61,073 bases of DNA from JAAYZK01 sp964535025 (GTDB taxonomy: Bacteria > Planctomycetota > Phycisphaerae > SM23-33 > FEN-1343): contig CAZHRW010000169.1 of the NCBI GenBank assembly GCA_964535025.1, positions 1 to 61,073 on the forward strand, in the 5' to 3' direction. Each line of letters starts with the position of its first letter. Position 1 is the stretch's first letter. This document shows, one piece after another, positions 59,358 to 61,073 of this stretch. The translations under genes were made by a program, and so were the position numbers. The notes under the pieces were generated by a model. It did no database searches. It saw only the letters and a program-made list of their open reading frames with translations, and was not told the DNA's origin.

Positions 59358-60617
59358 TCACGGGCGCCGGCGTCGGAGGATCGCCGCCCCACCCGCCGCC
59401 ATCAACGCCAGTGCCGCGGGCTCCGGGATGGACTGGCTGATGACGAAGGCCATCGAGGGCGTGCCCTTCTCGTTGACGAGCTTCATGCCGTCCAACAGGG
59501 AGAAGTCGACCTTGTCCGTGCCGCGCGTGTCGGTCTCGTCGATGCCCGGCGTGACGAGCGAGTCGGTGTCCAGGTCGGATTGGATGTGGTCGGACAGGTA
59601 CGTGATGTAAGGCACGCCGAGGATGTAGCCGGCGCCGGTGATCTCGACGAAGTGCCCGCCCCCGCCGGGATAGACGAACCCCATCTCGACGTCTTCGCCG
59701 TCTTCGAGTTCACTGATGATCCAATCGATGCTGATCGCGGCGCCCTGGCCGTGGGAGGTCACGCCGTGGGCGGTGACATTGCCGCCGCCGAGCATGCCCT
59801 GGTGCTTGGTGATCAGGTCGTCGGACAGGCCGTTGGCGGCCACGTATTCCAGTTTGCCCTCCAGGATCTCCTCGGCCCCGAGCGGCTGGCCGAGCTTGCG
59901 GGACGTGACGGTGCGGTCCATGGTGGTGTCGAGTTGGCCGACCAGCGTGGCGTCTCCCTTCAGGCCGATGCCGTGGTCGTGCGGGACGTCGATGCCCTTT
60001 TCATCTTCCAGCCACTGCAGGCTGTTGGCCACGGCCATGGGGGCGCACTGGTTGTGCGCCGCCTGGACGTTGCGGTGATGCTTCTGCGTCACGCCGGTCG
60101 TCGGGCCGGGGGGAAAGACGATGGCGTCCACGTCGACCGGCGGCAGGTAGCCGCCGACCGTGGCCTCGAAGCCGCCCACGGCATAGGCGACGCTGCCGAC
60201 GCCGAAGGCGCCGCTCGTCCCGCCGGTGAAGCGGGTGACCGGGTCGGGCGAGTAGTCCACGGTGCAGCTCACGCCCGTGACGTCCACGCCGTCGGCGCCG
60301 CCCAGATCGAGGTTCGTGGTGATCGACGGGTGGTCGTACGCCGCCGCGTCCCAGATCGGCAGGTTGCGGACGATCCAGTTCCCGGCGCCGTCGGCGACGT
60401 TGACGTAGCCGCTGCTCAATCCGGCGGCGGTGTTGGCCAGGTGGATATCCACGGTGATCTCCGCGGTGCGGCTGTCCGGGCCGTCGCGGAAGTCCACCTG
60501 GTTGATCGTCACGGCCCCGTCGGCCGGCAGCAGTTCGGCGGCGTCGGCGCCGCCGACCACGCCGTAGACGCAGACCGCGGCAACCCACAGGCACAACGCT
60601 CCTTCGATACGTGACAT
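59358..60617 (-). CDS. secreted PEP-CTERM protein with C39-like protease core
   Basis: A 419-aa protein with signal peptide (ALCLWVAAVCVYGVVGGADA). An N-terminal beta region (about 30-160) is followed by a papain-like C39-type segment: HNQCAPMAVANSLQWLEDE (Cys, about 200) and later GGGGHFVEITGAGY (His, about 330). The C-terminal PEP-CTERM sorting signal is IPEPAALALMAAGGAAILRRRR. The Cys/His pair matches C39-like peptidases, though they may instead be inactive. PEP-CTERM proteins are sorted by an exosortase, which is not in this window. The start at 60617 has GGGAGAAGG before it. Confidence 0.8.
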   Translation of the reverse strand: MSRIEGALCLWVAAVCVYGVVGGADAAELLPADGAVTINQVDFRDGPDSRTAEITVDIHLANTAAGLSSGYVNVADGAGNWIVRNLPIWDAAAYDHPSITTNLDLGGADGVDVTGVSCTVDYSPDPVTRFTGGTSGAFGVGSVAYAVGGFEATVGGYLPPVDVDAIVFPPGPTTGVTQKHHRNVQAAHNQCAPMAVANSLQWLEDEKGIDVPHDHGIGLKGDATLVGQLDTTMDRTVTSRKLGQPLGAEEILEGKLEYVAANGLSDDLITKHQGMLGGGNVTAHGVTSHGQGAAISIDWIISELEDGEDVEMGFVYPGGGGHFVEITGAGYILGVPYITYLSDHIQSDLDTDSLVTPGIDETDTRGTDKVDFSLLDGMKLVNEKGTPSMAFVISQSIPEPAALALMAAGGAAILRRRRP

Positions 60618-60750
60618 GACCTTCTCCCTTTGCTGAGCATACAAACTGGTGTCCACCCGGCCGCCGGCCCGGCCGCCGGCGCACCCGCCGCCCCAACGCA
60701 GCGCCGAACGCCTTCCCCGGTCGCGGCTCGGACACCCGTTGTCGCCCCGT

Positions 60751-60779
60751 AGTTTACACCGTCCCTTGTTTGGCGCCAA
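60751..60779 (-). promoter_or_regulatory. putative promoter of the PEP-CTERM gene
   Basis: The minus strand reads TTGGCG (60774-60779), 17-nt spacer, TAAACT (60751-60756), with a predicted start near 60744 and a leader of about 127 nt. Confidence 0.5.
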
Positions 60780-60840
60780 GCGCAAAGCGGGAGGGACAGG
60801 ACAATATTTCACGCCGGCGGCCCTGCGAGAGCGGCATCGG

Positions 60841-60958
60841 CGGCCGGACCGCCCCCGTAGCTCCGCCGCCAGCCGGCGGTGCCTGAGGCCTTCCCCCCAA
60901 ACCGCTCCCCCGGGGGAGCTGGGGCCCGTAGGGCCCTGTGGGGGCGACCGTCCGGCCG
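60841..60958. repeat. structured inverted-repeat element
   Basis: CGGCCGGACCGCCCCC (60841-60856) faces GGGGGCGACCGTCCGGCCG (60940-60958). In between lie a perfect 16-bp palindrome GCTCCCCCGGGGGAGC (60904-60919) and GGGCCC pairs. The rest of 60780-61073 has no credible gene. Confidence 0.55.
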
Positions 60959-61040
60959 CGCCGGACCGCCCGCACGGCCGCGCCTTGTCGGGGCTGTCAA
61001 CGGCCATCCGCTTCGCCCCGCAGGGGCGACCGGAGTTTTG

Positions 61041-61060
61041 CCGGGGGCGCCAGCCCCCGG
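61041..61060. repeat. CCGGGGGC-GCCA-GCCCCCGG hairpin
   Basis: A perfect 8-bp stem with a 4-nt loop near the end of the window. Very GC-rich hairpins with arms of this type occur repeatedly in planctomycete genomes, from general knowledge, so it may be a dispersed element. Confidence 0.55.
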
Positions 61061-61073
61061 AACCCGTGCCCTT

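Noticed and set aside
1..61073. CRISPR arrays, prophage or insertion-sequence transposases
   Set aside because: No regularly spaced repeats, integrase, capsid or transposase motif was seen on either strand.

Overview
This high-GC window looks like a chromosomal segment of a planctomycete, most likely of the Phycisphaerae type. The inference rests on a combination of features. There is a complete mreBCD-mrdA-rodA peptidoglycan elongation locus. Secreted proteins carry PEP-CTERM tails or planctomycete-style D-x-D-G-D-G dockerin-like repeats, and there is a GspG-like pseudopilin. The rest includes LPS-type sugar genes, large TPR lipoproteins and a sugar oxidoreductase/heparinase accessory set. 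No rRNA, CRISPR array, phage gene or transposase was seen. The exact taxon cannot be settled from the window alone.

Layout. 1-5.2 kb: tRNA-Glu, hisD-hisC-hisB, a small membrane-protein gene enclosed by an 18-bp inverted repeat, then tgt. 5.2-9.5 kb: a DUF4416 gene, a MraY/WecA-type sugar-phosphate transferase and an O-antigen ligase/TPR protein. 9.4-20.5 kb, minus strand: a long run nusA, infB, DUF503, rbfA, a HhH/histone-H1-tail protein, hisG, a 1,140-aa TPR lipoprotein and yebC. This is the classical nusA-infB-rbfA translation operon with hisG and two unusual genes inserted downstream. Between nusA and the divergent lysM gene lies an apparent transcription unit of about 315 nt. It has a consensus sigma-70 promoter and a strong intrinsic terminator but no convincing protein.

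21-28 kb: lysM lipoprotein, recG, a fusion of threonylcarbamoyl-AMP synthase with a YwlE-type arginine phosphatase, rpiB, a heparinase II/III-like protein and tRNA-Ser. 28-34.8 kb: plsY, a cell-surface sugar cluster (WaaP-like kinase, GT4, pyruvyl-transferase-like, GT9), a lipoprotein and a LOG-family protein. 34.9-39.2 kb: an aconitase-family leuC-like gene, lnt and a HEAT-repeat lipoprotein. 39.3-46.7 kb: a strong promoter, then a coiled-coil membrane protein, a 61-aa membrane protein, mreB, mreC, mreD, mrdA and rodA. These read as one elongasome operon.

46.7-61 kb: accessory and metabolic genes. They include a DUF5658 protein, an alpha/beta hydrolase, two uroporphyrinogen-decarboxylase-family proteins, a beta-propeller protein and two Hsp20 genes behind a perfect sigma-54 promoter. 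Further on come a pseudopilin next to a dockerin-like secreted protein, a methyltransferase, a Gfo/Idh/MocA oxidoreductase, a QueG-like 4Fe-4S protein overlapping a U32-peptidase-like Fe-S protein, and a PEP-CTERM protein with a C39-like protease core.

The most interesting items are the nusA-upstream RNA unit, the Sua5-YwlE fusion, the EndoIII-like/H1-tail protein, the two unrecognised membrane proteins at the head of the mre operon, the RodA extracytoplasmic insertion, the sigma-54 hsp20 pair, the QueG-like/U32-like pair, and a family of short dispersed repeats shared between positions about 4 kb and 50 kb.
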